A DNA stretch of 64,000 bases from contig VZSF01001145.1 of the NCBI GenBank assembly GCA_013398295.1, positions 1,516,081-1,580,080 of the forward strand, given 5' to 3'. This DNA comes from Chionis minor. Its lineage: Eukaryota; Chordata; Aves; Charadriiformes; Chionididae. A program made the position numbers and the translations under genes. Of the stretch, positions 35,301 to 47,454 are shown piece by piece. The stretch's first letter is position 1. Every line of letters starts with the position of its first letter. Below the pieces are notes generated by a model. That model searched no databases, was not told the origin of the DNA, and worked only from the letters and a program-made list of their open reading frames with translations.

Positions 35301-37689
35301 TGTTCCACATATTCCTTGGAGCAGGGTAGTACTAGAAGATCCCTTCTGGATTTAGGGCCAACAGTTCCCAGAGCTGAAGAATATATACAACAATGAGTGA
35401 GAAAAGTGACCTCCAGTTTCCATCAGGTTTTAAAGCCAAAGTCCTAAAAGATCCAGGATCTGTTTAAACTGGGCTTTGCTTGTGGGAAAGCAGAGCCACT
35501 TACTGGGGATTGACCTGCCTGAGGCACAGATTACAAGGATGCCACAAAGGCATGAATTAACACAGGGTTTGGACAGTGCTGTGCAGCCCTGATGAAGTGA
35601 TGGTGTGTCTTAGAGAAGCAAGTTATGTTATGGCTCACTTGGGACCTTCAAGCTTTTGTGTGACTTATTTTTTTCAAAGTCCCAAACTTCTCTAAGAGTA
35701 ACTTTTCTGACACATTTTTCATGAAGTAGAGCCAAAAAGAAGGAAATGATCTTGTAGCCGTAATCACGAAGGTCAGGAAAAGAAATGAAAGCAAGGTGTG
35801 CAAGATTTATACTCACTTGTTCCTCTGAGTGTCTTCCAAGTAATTTGGGAGGAATTTGGTTTCAGGTATTACAAATGTGCTGTGATGAATAACACTGCAA
35901 TTTAAATATTATCAGTGCAACCTGAAGGTGGGTTCAGAGATCACATGCAGAGTTCTGAATGGTAGATTCGGAGCTAGTTAAAATTCTGATGCGCTTTCTG
36001 CATGAGTCAACGCAAGATTGAGATGGTAGGTGTTTGAGTATCTGTACACCTTTTATTTTATAGATAATGTAATTATATTCTCACGTCAGCTCACCTGTAA
36101 AAAGAACTCAGATTTGCACTAAAAAGATCTTTACCCCTTTTCTGCTGATCATTGCTTAGCAAAGTATTTCACACAACAGGTTTGTTATCTTTAATAGCAC
36201 TAAAATTACTTTAAGCAATTACGTGCATCATTTTAAACTCCACAGAGGTTATTAAAATATTCTTGTGGCAACTGTAAAGAAATATGAAAATAAGTAAAGA
36301 CTAAATTGTATTTTGTCTCAAAAAGTCATTTGCCTTAAAGCATGTTTAGTGTTTAATTTCTAAATAGGCAGCTTTACTTCCTGAACTGAATACCCTACTG
36401 TATGTTTGACCTTCCCCGTTTCAACATTAAAGCTGTGTCTCTTCTTAAAATAACCATTTGAACTTCAGGACAAACAAAAACCCCGTGTATTGAAAAAAAC
36501 CCTGCATGGCCACCTAACAATGATGTCTTTGGACAGAAATGAACCTGAGCTTTGAAAATCTACTATTAAGTCTTTTCTTACTTTAGTATGAAGTACCAGA
36601 AATTAACTACTTGAAAGGAGACTTGATCTCATATCCTGCTCTGATTATTTTTATTTCTCTTTAGGCAGAAATTTCATATGTGACATAGGTCAGCTGAGGA
36701 AGAATGGTCCACCACTGAAGTTTATTAACTGTTGGCCTAGGCTCCCACCAGAGAGGGGGAAATTGTGCAGGAATGTGTGGAATTATCAGAAAATCTTGTT
36801 ACTACTTGCCCTAGAGAATGACCCTCTGTTGGCAAAGATGCAGTCTAGTAGGTCTCATTGCTACCTGTGATGCATCCCCTAGACTGGTTTTATGATTTCC
36901 ATCTCCTGCATCAACATACTAGAGCAATGTGGAGCTGAAGGCGTAGCTTTTTATATAATAATGATGTTGAAGGAAATTAGCATAGTTCTAATTAAGGCAT
37001 GAAAGGAGCAATTTATTTAGAAAGTTTTGACTTCTATGCCAGAGACGTTACCCCAGCAGGCCTCCTGGAGCAGCGTATATTCAAAGCACAGTGCTACAGC
37101 ATGACAATAGTATCAGTGAACATGAAAGGAAAATTAATTGAAATAATGAAAAATCTAGAGCAATAATGTTACCATTTCATGTATTTTTACATGTACTGTT
37201 GAGATAGCACGTTTGTAATATCTGCTGCAATTAATAATCTCCTCATGCTGCTTGTTATTAAACCAAGCAGTTTCTTATACTTTTTTTTCCTCTGTCGAAG
37301 AGCCCAGTACTAGGAAACTTGGAGGCAACAGTTCTCCTAACTTCATGCAAAGTCCAAGGTTAGGTGGCAGTTTGGTCATGATGTGGTGTTTTCCCCCTGT
37401 TAAGCTGTGACTTGAAATCAATTACAATCACAGTGGAAGAGCTAAAAGTTGCTGATTCAAGCAGCCCTTTTCTGGCAATTTTGCACTTAATGCTGCCTTC
37501 CCTCACACCTCCACAGATAAAAGCTGGAATCAGAGATCAAAACTTCCTCAAGTTGTTAAGCTTCTGGCATCTGCAAAGCCAAGAGTTCAGAGACCATATC
37601 AAAACCATTACCTGCAATTGAATGAGAAGCATTCAAAGCATAAACTTTTTGTTTAGTCATACGGGCAAGTTCTTTTTCTACCATTTTCA
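32385..37689. other. Unique noncoding sequence, no gene seen
   Basis: About 5.3 kb with no recognised gene. The part at 32400-33620 is moderately GC-rich. From about 36000 to 37300 it is AT-rich and repeat-free. Small A-rich runs occur near 34468-34500. A possible CR1 tail at 35311-35358 is listed separately. Open frames stay under 110 codons. Confidence 0.55.
35311..35358 (+). mobile_element. Possible decayed CR1 3' end
   Basis: 'cttggagcagggtagtacta' followed by 'gaagatcccttctgg' resembles the CR1 tail block 'nggagcagggggttggactagaagatctcc'. Only about 50 bases match and the terminal repeat is missing, so the call is tentative. Confidence 0.3.
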
Positions 37690-37800
37690 TATGGTTTCAT
37701 AGAGTTTGAGGCCAGAAGGGGTTATTAGATTATCTAGTCCCACTTGCTGTGAATTGCAAGTCATTGCATCCTATTTAGATTCTCCCGGGTGATTTTGAAC
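37690..37800 (-). mobile_element. Old CR1 LINE 3' end, antisense
   Basis: Read left to right it shows 'tttcatagagtttgaggcca' then 'gaaggggttattagattatc' and 'tagtcccacttgctgtgaa', the reverse complement of the old CR1 tail type widespread in turtles, crocodilians and birds ('tcatagattntaaggccagaagggaccattatgatcatctagtc'). Similarity continues weakly to about 37800. It is noncoding and strongly diverged, so it is an old insertion. Confidence 0.6.
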
Positions 37801-39029
37801 TCAAGCATTTGTCTTCTCAGGCAACAAAACTGTTGGGAAATAGAAGCAAGGAACAGGAGAAATGGAAATAAAATTAATATCTGAGGCTCCTGCAATGGCC
37901 AGGAACTAACTCATAATGCTCATAATGCTGGGTATGACCAGCTGAGCATCTGATTCTCTGTCCCAGTGCTCCAGAGAAAACCAAAATCCAAATGAAAAAA
38001 ACAACTCAAGAGCTCTGAAAGTCCAGGAAGGTACAACCGAGGGGAAAGTTTTCTCCCAGGCATCAATCTCCATAAACTTATCAGTGAGCTCTGATCCCTG
38101 AGCTCTGCTGGTAATGTTGGTCAGTATCAGAAAGCAAAAAAGCCTGAGTATATTTGGCCAGCTGGGCTTGCAAGGAGATTTCTTCCTGGCTGATGGAGTA
38201 GCTGGACCTCTGAAGTCCTGTGTTAATGTCTGCCAATATCACAAGTGTTCAGACAATAATTTTCTTCCCCCAGCGTAAGTAAAAGGCGGCAACCAGGGAT
38301 ATCACAATTTTTAAGGTTGGAAGAAGTTAGCATGGGGCCAGATTTCCCAAAATTAGCTTGAAGCCTGCCTTCTCCAAGGACATCCTTTATAAACATGGTG
38401 ACACCACTTTGCCCCGTTAATCTCGTCACTTGGAAACACCAACCCTATTTCTAAGCCAAACTAATCTAATGCAGTCTTGTTACCAGCTCCAATTTTTATT
38501 TTCACCTCTCCAATTCTTCCAGCTAGAATTAGTAGGTTAAGGGTGAGTTTCAGTTGGGAACCCCGCAATTACACATGTTTTAGGGTACCCTGCAGCAACT
38601 GTCCCAGAAAAGCCAAGGTCTCCTGTATGTCCTGTGTTGTGTCTGCCAGCTCTGTGCTTTCTGAGATACCCTAGAGCATCTCAGATACCTGTGTCTGAGG
38701 TAATTCGATAACTGAATACTGCTCTAGACTTCATACTATAAGACCCGTATTACAGATGTATCGTGTAAATGGTGGGAGTTTTCCAGTTTTTATAACAAAT
38801 AACACACACATAGCATTTGATATTCTTTTATATAACACATTAACCAGGTATGTAAGTGCAGGCCTAAGGGATAAAAAGAATTAAATTAGGAGACTAATTA
38901 CTCTCCCCTAGAATTCAGACAAAACTCGCACATGAACTTGTGGGTCTAGTGTGAGTCTAACAAAGGTGATGCTATACTCTTGTCAAATAACAAAATTTAT
39001 GCGTTAAAAAGGCAAAAAATGGGGCTAAG
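37801..39029. other. Unique noncoding sequence, no gene seen
   Basis: No recognised gene or named repeat. A duplicated CTCATAATG lies near 37911-37929. A segment near 38305-38330 has slight likeness to an antisense CR1 end but not enough to call. The right end may include further upstream sequence of the ancient CR1 that I recognise from about 39030. Confidence 0.5.
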
Positions 39030-40260
39030 CATATCCAGACTTTCTAGTGTGGCTAGTAAGGAAGATTCCAGTTTTTTCAGAGGGGTAGAATAATTAAAAA
39101 CATGGAGATAAATGGAACAAAATGAAAACAGGGATTTATTACATATAATTCACTGCTATATAGCTTGTGTTCTTTGATAAGATTTTTTTTTAGACATAGG
39201 AATGATAACATTTCTAATGTGTCTAGACTTCAATGAACATTTGTAACTATCACATGGGGAAGTTGGGGATTAGTCAGAAATCATACAGAAGATAAGGATC
39301 TGCATAGAAGAGAGATAACTGTGTTTGGTTGAAAACTGAACTATGAAGCAGGAGGGATGTTACTACTGGAGCTCTACAAAGACACATCTTTAGATCAAGG
39401 GCATTTAACTTTCAATCACTGTCCCTAGCATAAAAAGAGGGATGATGGGAGTGAAACTTGCTGATGACGTTGAGCAAGGAGGAGGACAAGGTAACATGAG
39501 GGAGGACCTGGGTGACAACAGAGTGGAGCAACAGCAGTTGAATGAAATTCAGTGCTACAAAATGCAGTATCATTCCCTCAAGAATGCATAACAAGAATTC
39601 CTGCTGTAGGCTTGGAAATCACCAATAGAGAAGGAAGACGGGATTGTATTTGTTGGTCTTAGGATGGTTATGGGCCTTCAAGATAACAGTGAGGAAAGAG
39701 AATGGGTTATGAGGGTATCTCACAGAAGGTACTTCCAGCAGAAACTGAGAGTTATATGGTGTTGTAAGATCTCATTTACAATGATAACATACAGTCCTCT
39801 TCACACATAGTCAAGAAAGATGAACTTAAACTTGAAATAGATGATGGAGAATGTACCTTTGTAAAAAAAAAAAACCAAAAAACATTAATAGCTTTGATTG
39901 CTTAACCTAGAAAACAGTAATTTAAGGGGAATGAGGCTATATTGACACAATGATATAAAAGAGACTTTGTAACTATATCAGGAGCTTTAACAGAATATGT
40001 TTAAGGTAAACACCTGTCCTGACAGAAATGCAAATAGCTTTAAAAGGACCACAGCTACGTTTCACAGGGATGTTTGAAGGAAGTTAATCTGTGGATGGTT
40101 GAAGTTCTAGAATGACTTTTCAATACAGATAATAGGATTAAAAACATAGTTTAATATGGAGCTTAATGCATTTGGGGCTGTAGTGCTAGCATGCATTTGC
40201 CTAAAATGTTTGGGGAATGGACTGATTGACAGAAGAAATTTCTCTCCATATTATGTCTTA
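39030..40260 (+). mobile_element. Ancient CR1 LINE, ORF2 reverse transcriptase to C-terminus
   Basis: About 1.2 kb follows the ORF2 order of an old amniote CR1. 'aattaaaaacatggagataa' opens the match. 'gtgtctagacttcaatgaac' gives the LDF of RT motif A at 39223-39231. 'actactggagctctacaaag' and 'ctagcataaaaagaggga' follow, then VKLADD at 39451-39468, the FADD-type motif C with F changed to L. After that come 'aattcagtgctacaaaatgc', 'taacaagaattcctgctg', 'gttggtcttaggatggttatg', 'ggtacttccagcag' and 'caagaaagatgaacttaaac'. The C-terminal part ('cttaacctagaaaacag', 'ggtaaacacctgtcc', 'gttgaagttctagaatgac', 'gagcttaatgcatttgg') reaches about 40260. Stops and shifts interrupt every frame. An A run at 39864-39876 falls inside. 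It is the oldest and longest LINE here. Confidence 0.8.
39223..39468 (+). pseudogene. CR1 reverse transcriptase palm remnant
   Basis: Within the ancient CR1, LDF (motif A aspartate) at 39223-39231 and LADD (motif C) at 39457-39468 are about 78 codons apart, close to normal spacing in non-LTR reverse transcriptases. In active CR1 the aspartates of these motifs bind the catalytic metals. Here they survive as isolated islands; stop codons such as the TAA after the motif A block prevent any product. Confidence 0.6.
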
Positions 40261-42984
40261 CATTCAAAAGTATAATTTTTTGCCTCTGATCAAACTAACC
40301 TGTGATTTGTTTGTCTTTTTCTTTTTTTTTTTAATATCTTTTCATTCCACAACACATTTAGTCCAGAATTGATTTGGTCTTTTCTATTTGTATTCCTGGA
40401 GTTGATGACAATTGATGTTCTTTCATTTGGGTTTCAAAGGCATGAACCACATGATCAATTTATGCCTTGCCACAACTCACCTCAGGATACGATATATACC
40501 TGGCATCTAGTTCCTGGGTAACAGATCTTTAGGACAGCTTAATGACTGATGCAGCTGTGCAAGCGGTGATGATGAAAAAAAAATCCATATTTCTGCTTTT
40601 GCTCAAAAGAGGGGACATTCAATCAGTAATTCCGAGGGAGGACAAAGGCAGAAACGTGAAAGATTTTGGCCTCTGCTCATTTTTATAGCTGTCAATAGAA
40701 ATAGTTTATGTTAGCCTTCTAGATTTACTCAAAGACAGGGGTCAGGTAACCTGTTTGTCATTAAAAGAACATTTTAATGCAAGCTTGACGAGGTCTGAGA
40801 TATCATCGTTTGGAAACACAGCAAAATGTCACTGACCTTTCTTTACAAAAGTTTGATGATCAGAGGTAAAATGATGATGAGAGTGGCATATATGTCAGAT
40901 CTGTGGCAACAAAAACTGGGAAAGTCAGAGAAACAACTTTGAGGTTAATGGCCCCGATTCACCAAGCTTTCTGTGCATGTCTGACTTCAAGCATGTCAAT
41001 GAGTCACATGGATGTACGTAAGCCAAGTCACCTGCCTAAGTTGGCCTCATTTTTAATCTCTGTCTGTGATAAGACCCAAAAAGGATAGATACAGTAATTG
41101 CCTAGGAAGAAAAAGGAAGTTTACAAAACTTACTATTATTCACTGACATTATGAAATGTCAGCAGAGGTCTGCACAGAGCTCAGGTCGCTGGCTCCTCTG
41201 ACTTGTTCAGCTTGTGTTCAGGAGGCGACGGTCATGCTGAACCAAGAAAGGCAGAGAAGTGGATTATTTTATTTATTATTTGCAAACCCATAATATACTA
41301 AATTCTGGAATAGAAATCCTGCTCGATTTGTGGGAAGGAGGAAAGGGAGAAACAGTAGAAGTCCACCTGAGATGCAATCTGCTTCAATATGCAAGTAGGA
41401 AACAGAGAAATTCTAGTTAGACGGGAAACGCCTGCTAAATGGTCAAATGAGGGTTTGCTTTGGACTCATGCAGCTAGGTTTTTCTCTGTTTCTCTGCCCG
41501 TGGTTCCATGTTGCAGTGTAGAAAAGAGCTAGGTGATGCAACTGAGAGAAAAGCCTGAATGATAGTGCTTAGCATAACGGGCTATAAAGAGAGGACAATG
41601 AGAAGGGAGATATTGCAGATAAACATCATTGATTGAGAGTGGTGGTAAAATAAATATTCTATAGCTTGGTTTGAAATAGGGAGAGGTTTCATCTGTCTTT
41701 TAGGCAACAAAGTTGAGGGGAGCAGTGTTCTGATGCACATCAGAAACAAAATGGTACTTCAGATAGAAAATGTGCGAACGTGGGCACGTGCTGGAGTAAA
41801 GATGGGATAAATTGGCTTTTACCTGCTTCCCTGGCCATGTTGTTCTGAGGAAACCAGTCTCTGTACCCAGTCCCACAGGTGCCCAGTCTCACATTGTGAC
41901 CATGGGGAAGCAGGATAGAGCAAACGAACGTGCTGTTTACCACAGTGAGCCCATTGCAATTAGTACCTGTGTGGAGCCATGGGTGGCCAAAAAGTCGATG
42001 TTTCCCTGCTCTCTAGTGTACAGTATTCAACCACTACACCCTGTGGGCAGGTAATTGGACAGTGATGCTTTTTCTTTGAACTGTTTGTTGGAGCACTGGA
42101 GGATTTTGTTAGATGTTTTATCTTTTATGTATCATTCACATCATTTTGGCAGTTCTCCCAACATAGCAGTGATGCTTTTTGAGCTTATTTCTGATTTTTA
42201 TTTTTTTTTTTTAACAGAGCACTCAGTCTGCTGGAACTGGATTAGGAACAGCTCTTACTTTAAGCTACTTAGAGATGAATTTTAAGGGACAGAAAAGGAA
42301 GGAGAGGAAGGAGTTATACCTGACTTCATGAGACAAAATAAAAGGCAGTATTATAATTTTCCTGTTTCTAGTGTAGCAGCAGCCTATTCAGGCCAGTGAT
42401 CTATGCCTGGGAGGGAAACCATTTCTTTGACAAAGAGACATGGTAGGTGGGAAAGAAAAGACAGAAGAATTGTTCTCATATCTTTGTGAAAAACAAAACT
42501 CACCCTGCAAAGAGAAAAGGAAAAAAAAGCACGGAAAGGCTTGTTGTTCACAGGCAAAGGAGCCAAAAAAGTAAACTTTTTAGTAAACCCTTGCACCAAG
42601 AGGTTTACAGACTGCTTCATCCTCCCAGGAGAAATATCTCCAAGAGACAAGCCCATGGCTGCTCTTAGCCAGGGCAGGAGAGGTTTTATGGCTCTGAAAG
42701 CTTGCAGGGTAGCTCAGTCCCACAGATGATTCAAACTGCTGGGGTGCTGAGGTACTTTGATTTCAGGAATCACTATGAAATGAGGCTTTATATTGTAGCA
42801 TTGAAAAACTCGGGGAAAATCTATTAATGCAGAGCTAATTTAGCTGTAGGATGGGGTCAGCAGGCAGCACAGCAAGGAGAGCAGGAGACTCTAATTTACA
42901 CAAACTATCTACCAAAAGCAAACACACCAGGGGTGACATTTAAATGGTCTCTTCACTCTAGCTGTGTTACCCAAACCAGCAGCA
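40261..42984. other. Unique noncoding sequence, no gene seen
   Basis: About 2.7 kb with no recognised gene. AT-rich and T-rich spots occur near 40320-40335 and 42198-42213. Frames are short. Sequence just before 42985 might be more of the next CR1, too decayed to call. Confidence 0.55.
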
Positions 42985-43755
42985 TAAAAAAAGCAATTTA
43001 TGAATGTTACTAAACTAGGGGGAGAGTCTAGTGTGACAAATGACAGAGTGGCTGCCTAGGGGACCTGGATTAATGTGAAGACAGGGCTAAAAGAAACCCC
43101 ATGAGGTTTGGCAAAGGGAAGCACAAAGCCCTGTTCTTGGGGTAGAGAAACGAGCTGGGAGTTGACTGCCTGAAAAGCAGCCACACTGGAGAGAACCTGG
43201 GGGTAACAAGAGGTGCCAGGTAAAATACAATCCAGAAATACACTCTTGTTGTGATGAGTCGCATTCTGCATGGCCAGAGAGCAGGAGAAATTTATTCCCC
43301 ATGGCTGGTGTTGCTGAGGCTGTACCTGGAAAACCGTGACCACAGATGGAGAGGGTCACAGAGAGGATTGAATGAAGGGTCACCATCCAGACAGGGCTGG
43401 AGCAGGTGTGCTGCAGAGGTGTTTGAGTGAGCTGGACTTGCCAGGGCTGGTAAACTGACAGCTCCCTTTGAAGGGGAGCTGCAAAGATGAGAGAGCCAAG
43501 GTCTTTCTCAGCAAGGGCAGAGGAGGTAGCAGGGGCACAACGTGCAGGTTGGGAGGCTCAGGCTCGGTTTTAAGTATACCTTTCTTTATCATGCAGGTGG
43601 TGCAGTCCTGGGAAAGGTGCCCTGAGTTGCAGTGAAATCTGTCTGAGAAGGTTTCAAGACAGCTAGATGAAGCCATGGATGAGCTGATATTGTGTTACTG
43701 ATGGTCCTACTTTGAGCATGAAATCGGACTAGAGATCTCCTCTGGGTAGCATTTC
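42985..43755 (+). mobile_element. CR1 LINE, ORF2 C-terminal half and 3' region, degraded
   Basis: This is a diverged but colinear CR1. It starts after the RT motif C area ('gaatgttactaaactagggg' for 'gatgacactaaactgggagg'). Then come 'ggggacctggattaatgtg', 'aaccccatgaggtttggcaa', 'gcacaaagccctgttcttgg', 'gctgggagttgactgcctg', 'agagaacctgggggtaac', 'gctgaggctgtacctgg' and 'ggagagggtcacagagagga'. The C-terminal region continues with 'gagtgagctggacttgcc', 'gggcacaacgtgcaggttgg', 'cactgggaaaggtgccctg'-like sequence near 43600, and 'ggtttcaagacagctagatg'. A 3' UTR-like 'tactttgagcatgaaatcgg' and 'actagagatctcctctgg' close it near 43755. The terminal octamer repeats are lost. Stops and indels break the frame. 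Confidence 0.8.
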
Positions 43756-46700
43756 CCTGACATTATGAAGAAACCAAAAGAGTGATCTGTAAATTTCAGC
43801 CTGTGAATGACACTGTAAAATGTTATTATACTAACAAATTTTTATATTTAAGCAGTAATGCCAAGGCCTAAGGCTTTTTTTCTGGGGATTAATGATTGAC
43901 TGGGAGGGCTGATGGCTTGAAGCAAGACTGCAGGGCATTAAGACAGTTGGCCATCAGTTTTATAGAAAATGCCCAAAAGTGAGGTTGTTACTGCAGTTGG
44001 AAGAGCATGTTTTAAAGGTACTAAGTTACTGGGTTTGTTGTCATTTTTAATTTCCTTTGCCGTGAAATAATTTCTGAGGGATGAAGGAAGACGTGTCAAA
44101 ACAATTTCTCAAAGGTGGCAGGAAGCAGAGCAGGGAAGTGGAAATGCCTCAAATGGTTAATACCAGAGATGGATGAAAGTGATTTGACAAAGATTTTAGG
44201 AGTTCTCTGCATGCTCAATGCAAGAGGTCATCTAATATGAATGATGCTTGAGCAAAATTTTTAAAGATTGGACAAATGTAGCCATTAGCAACATCAACCA
44301 ATCTTGAAAAGTTATATGCAGGAATTTATGTCAGGTTTTCTGCATTTATTTGCAAGCAGATTTTACTTTTTTTAAAAAAAATATTTTGCTCATCATTCAG
44401 AATAATTCAGTGATGTTTTCTGTGAGAAAGTTTTCCGTTGTGCACAGAAGTTTACTGCAATAGTGGCTTTCAAGATTTGCTCTTCTGAATTGCCCGTTTA
44501 TGTTTTGTTTTTCTTTTCCTTGAGCATTCCTGTGTGTGGACGTAAGCCCAGGAGGAAATCTGCAGAAAATCACTAACTGACTTTGTAAACCTTTTCAGTT
44601 AATTTGTGCTTTTCATTTTAACAAATGCTTGACAAGACTTGGCCAGTTGAAAAAGTAGAAGACTTAGATAAAGAGAGACAAATCTGGTTATGTTCTGGGT
44701 CAGGGGCTACATGGCCATATGCTCTTTTTCTGTCATCCTGCCCTCTATCCCTCATTTCTGGGACAGGATTGCATCTGGCCTTGTATGAAAAGTTTATTTA
44801 GGAGCAATAGGAGATGTCAATATCTTTCCAACCTCACTTACATAAATTACAGTAGTGCTTTACTCGGTGTGCCAAATACTGTATTTTGTTGGATTATCTT
44901 GGACTTGTCTGTGAGCTGTCTGTCTCTGGAGTCATTCAAAGATAGACTCATGCTGGTTTTCCAGGGAGCAGACTCAAGTTTGAAAGGAGGACCTATCTTC
45001 CCAGAGCTGTGTGCCAAAGAATGTGCAAGTCAGATATCTTGAAACTAACTGAGACTAAAGGAAATGTAGAAATTTGGGTATGGTTTTGGGAACCCAAGCT
45101 CAACAGCATAGCAAGTGTTTGGTTCATAGTTGCATTATCTGGCGATGGAGTCCACTGAATATTTCTTTTCAGCCACATGTGCTACAAGAGAAATCAGTAT
45201 GCTTTAGTGAGATGCTCCGTTGGAAAGCTGGAGAAGCTCTTCCTAGCATCGTAGCTTGGTGTGGTGAAAAGGGACTCCGGCAGTGCAGCAGGGAGAGCAG
45301 GAGATACTACCAGTTAGACCTATTTCCAAACCAGCTGTGCTAAACTAAAACCTTGTGTTCAGCACTCATCTCCCCTTCCACCTCAGCAAATGGGACCTGA
45401 ACTGGATTTCTGAATTTGTTCCCTATTGCTGTCAGTCATGACAGAGTCTGCATAAACCTGTGAAGCTTTTCTTCCAATTACAGCTTTACAGCATCGCCAG
45501 ATGCATGGTGAATGTTTTCTTTTTCTGTCTTTTCTTTTGCAACATCAGCTGCTAATCAATTCTGGAGGCAAAGTCCTAACTTGGTGGACTGATGAATAAG
45601 ATCTAATCTGACAAAGCCTTGGCCTCCATTATTTCTGCCTGATGGTATTTCTCTAGAAATAAATAATTTGTCTTTTTTTGAAAATCTACACATTTGGCCC
45701 AAGAAATTTGAAACTAGCTGTAATTCCCTTGCAGCTGTCTCAAAATGATCATTTATGATCCCCATGGAATTTCATTTTTGCTACTAAGCTAAACTTCAAG
45801 AAGATGAAACCTTCTTTCCCCCTTGCCTTTTAATTCCCCAGGACAGATACAGTTGCAAAAGAGTGTCTCATCCCACTTTGTCATTTTGCTATTACCTTGT
45901 GCAAAACGAACATCCCAATAGGTACATGGTATTTGCTGTAACAAGTCAGTGTATTTGTTTTTCCAGTTCCCAGAAGAATATGAAACCTTTTGAAATTCAC
46001 ATCCTTTTTGGTACTTCAATATGAGAGTGAAGAATAGAGTTCATGTCACTATGATGTAAATATAGGAGATATGTAAGCGGGACAGTAACTCTTAAATAGC
46101 CTGTGAAGCCTCCCACAGAAAACCTTGTCTCCTGTACAGTGAGAGCCACTTTAAACTAATCAAAGCAATAATATACACGAAGATGACATAGCTATAAATA
46201 TTTAATGAATATGGTTTTGGGACATATCCTCACCAGCATGCAATGTCATATGCTTTGTACTTTACAAAGTACAATTAATAGACGTAAGAAGCCCATAACG
46301 TGATCCACTTTAGCTGCTCTTCCACCTCTACTCAGGTACGCAGTAAAGCCTCTGTACTTGGCCATCATGCAGGTGATGCTCAGGGTGGCCTCTGGGCCAT
46401 GGGTGCAATGCCTGAGAGGGAGGGATGGGACATGCCTTTCTGTCTGCTGCAACACAAGACTCTGCACATGGTCTCTGTGGAGCACGTTATGTTACCTCTG
46501 CACAGGGATAATGATTTCCATGATCACTGCACTCCAGGGATGCTTTTTGCTTTGATTATGATCCGTCTCATACAATGCTTCTTATACTATATCCCCTTTG
46601 CATTCAGTATTGTATTCATGTTTTTCACTGAACATCAACGTCTTTCATGCTAGTTCCAGTACCTATGGGAAGTAAAACATGTAGCTGTTCTCTTGCATTG

Positions 46701-46922
46701 CACCCAGGAGAAATGTCAGACCTCTGTCTATTGCCACTATATTGCCAGTACCTCTGTATCAGACGTATATTGTAACTTTGGCAGCTTGTCTTTGCCTAGA
46801 ATTCCACATTCAGCTCTTCCTCTTTTAATTGATTTTGATCTTTGCAGACTTCCTTCCTAAGCATCTTTGGATGCCCTCTCTTGTCTTTGTTCATTGCCTT
46901 TTATGATATGAATACTATGAAA
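43756..46922. other. Unique noncoding sequence, no gene seen
   Basis: About 3.2 kb with no recognised gene. Frames near 44719-45042 and 46300-46653 (plus, 107 and 117 codons) are within chance length and match nothing I know. AT-rich runs lie near 44371-44385. A compact palindromic cluster at 46253-46274 is listed separately. Confidence 0.55.
46253..46274. repeat. Overlapping palindromes
   Basis: TTGTACTTT at 46255-46263 and AAAGTACAA at 46266-46274 form a perfect 9-bp inverted repeat with a 2-base centre. CTTTGTA at 46253-46259 and TACAAAG at 46263-46269 form a second, overlapping 7-bp inverted repeat. Function unknown; cruciform or protein-dimer binding are only possibilities. Confidence 0.7.
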
Positions 46923-47430
46923 CAGAATCATAGAATCATTAAGGCTGAAAAAGACCCTTAAGATCATCAAGTCCAACTGCTAACCTAACACTGCCAAGTC
47001 CACGACTAAACTGTGTCCCTAAGTGCCATGTCTACACGTCTTTTAAATACCTCCAGGGATGGTGGCTCAGCCACTTCCCTGGTCAGCCTGTTCCAATGCT
47101 TGACAACCTGTGCAATGAAGAAATTTTTCCTAATATCCAATCTAAACCTCTCCTGGTGCAACGTGAGGCCATTTCCTCTCATCCTATCACTTGTTACTTG
47201 GGAAAAGAGATCGACCTCCACCTCTCTACAATCTCCTTTCCGGTAACTGTAGAGAGTTAATATGGTCTCCCCTCAGCCTCCTTTTCTCCAGACTAAATAA
47301 CCCCAGTTCCCTCAGCTGCTCCTCATAAGACTTGTGTTCTAGACCCTTCACCAGCTTCATTGCTCTTATTTGGACACGCTCCAGCTCTTCAATGTTTTTG
47401 TTGTAGTGAGAGGCCCAACTAAGACATCAG
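46923..47430 (-). mobile_element. CR1 LINE, 5'-truncated, antisense
   Basis: The left edge 'cagaatcatagaatcattaa' is the reverse complement of a CR1 terminus, and 'gatcatcaagtccaactgc' follows. To the right lie the antisense forms of the ORF2 C-terminal region: 'acctccagggatggtggctc', 'cagcctgttccaatgcttga', 'cctcagcctccttttctcca', 'cagctgctcctcataagac' and 'tttggacacgctccagctc'. Similarity stops near 47430, the 5' truncation point. It is well preserved, though with a frameshift. It abuts a more diverged CR1-like stretch in the opposite orientation, so it may have inserted into or beside that older element. Confidence 0.93.
47006..47255 (-). pseudogene. CR1 ORF2 C-terminal remnant, antisense
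   Basis: On the minus strand the frame encodes a CR1 C-terminal region: [48 protein letters not shown], then SLEVFKRRVD before the stop near 47006. Upstream, near 47260, the RLRGD block is out of frame, so a small indel has broken the protein. The sequence is a LINE fossil, not a host gene. Confidence 0.8.
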
Positions 47431-47454
47431 GTAACAGCAATAGGTAATGTCTCT

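Noticed and set aside
43056..43386. Three overlapping minus-strand frames of 64-99 codons
   Set aside because: They are antisense shadows of the degraded sense CR1 at 42985-43755.
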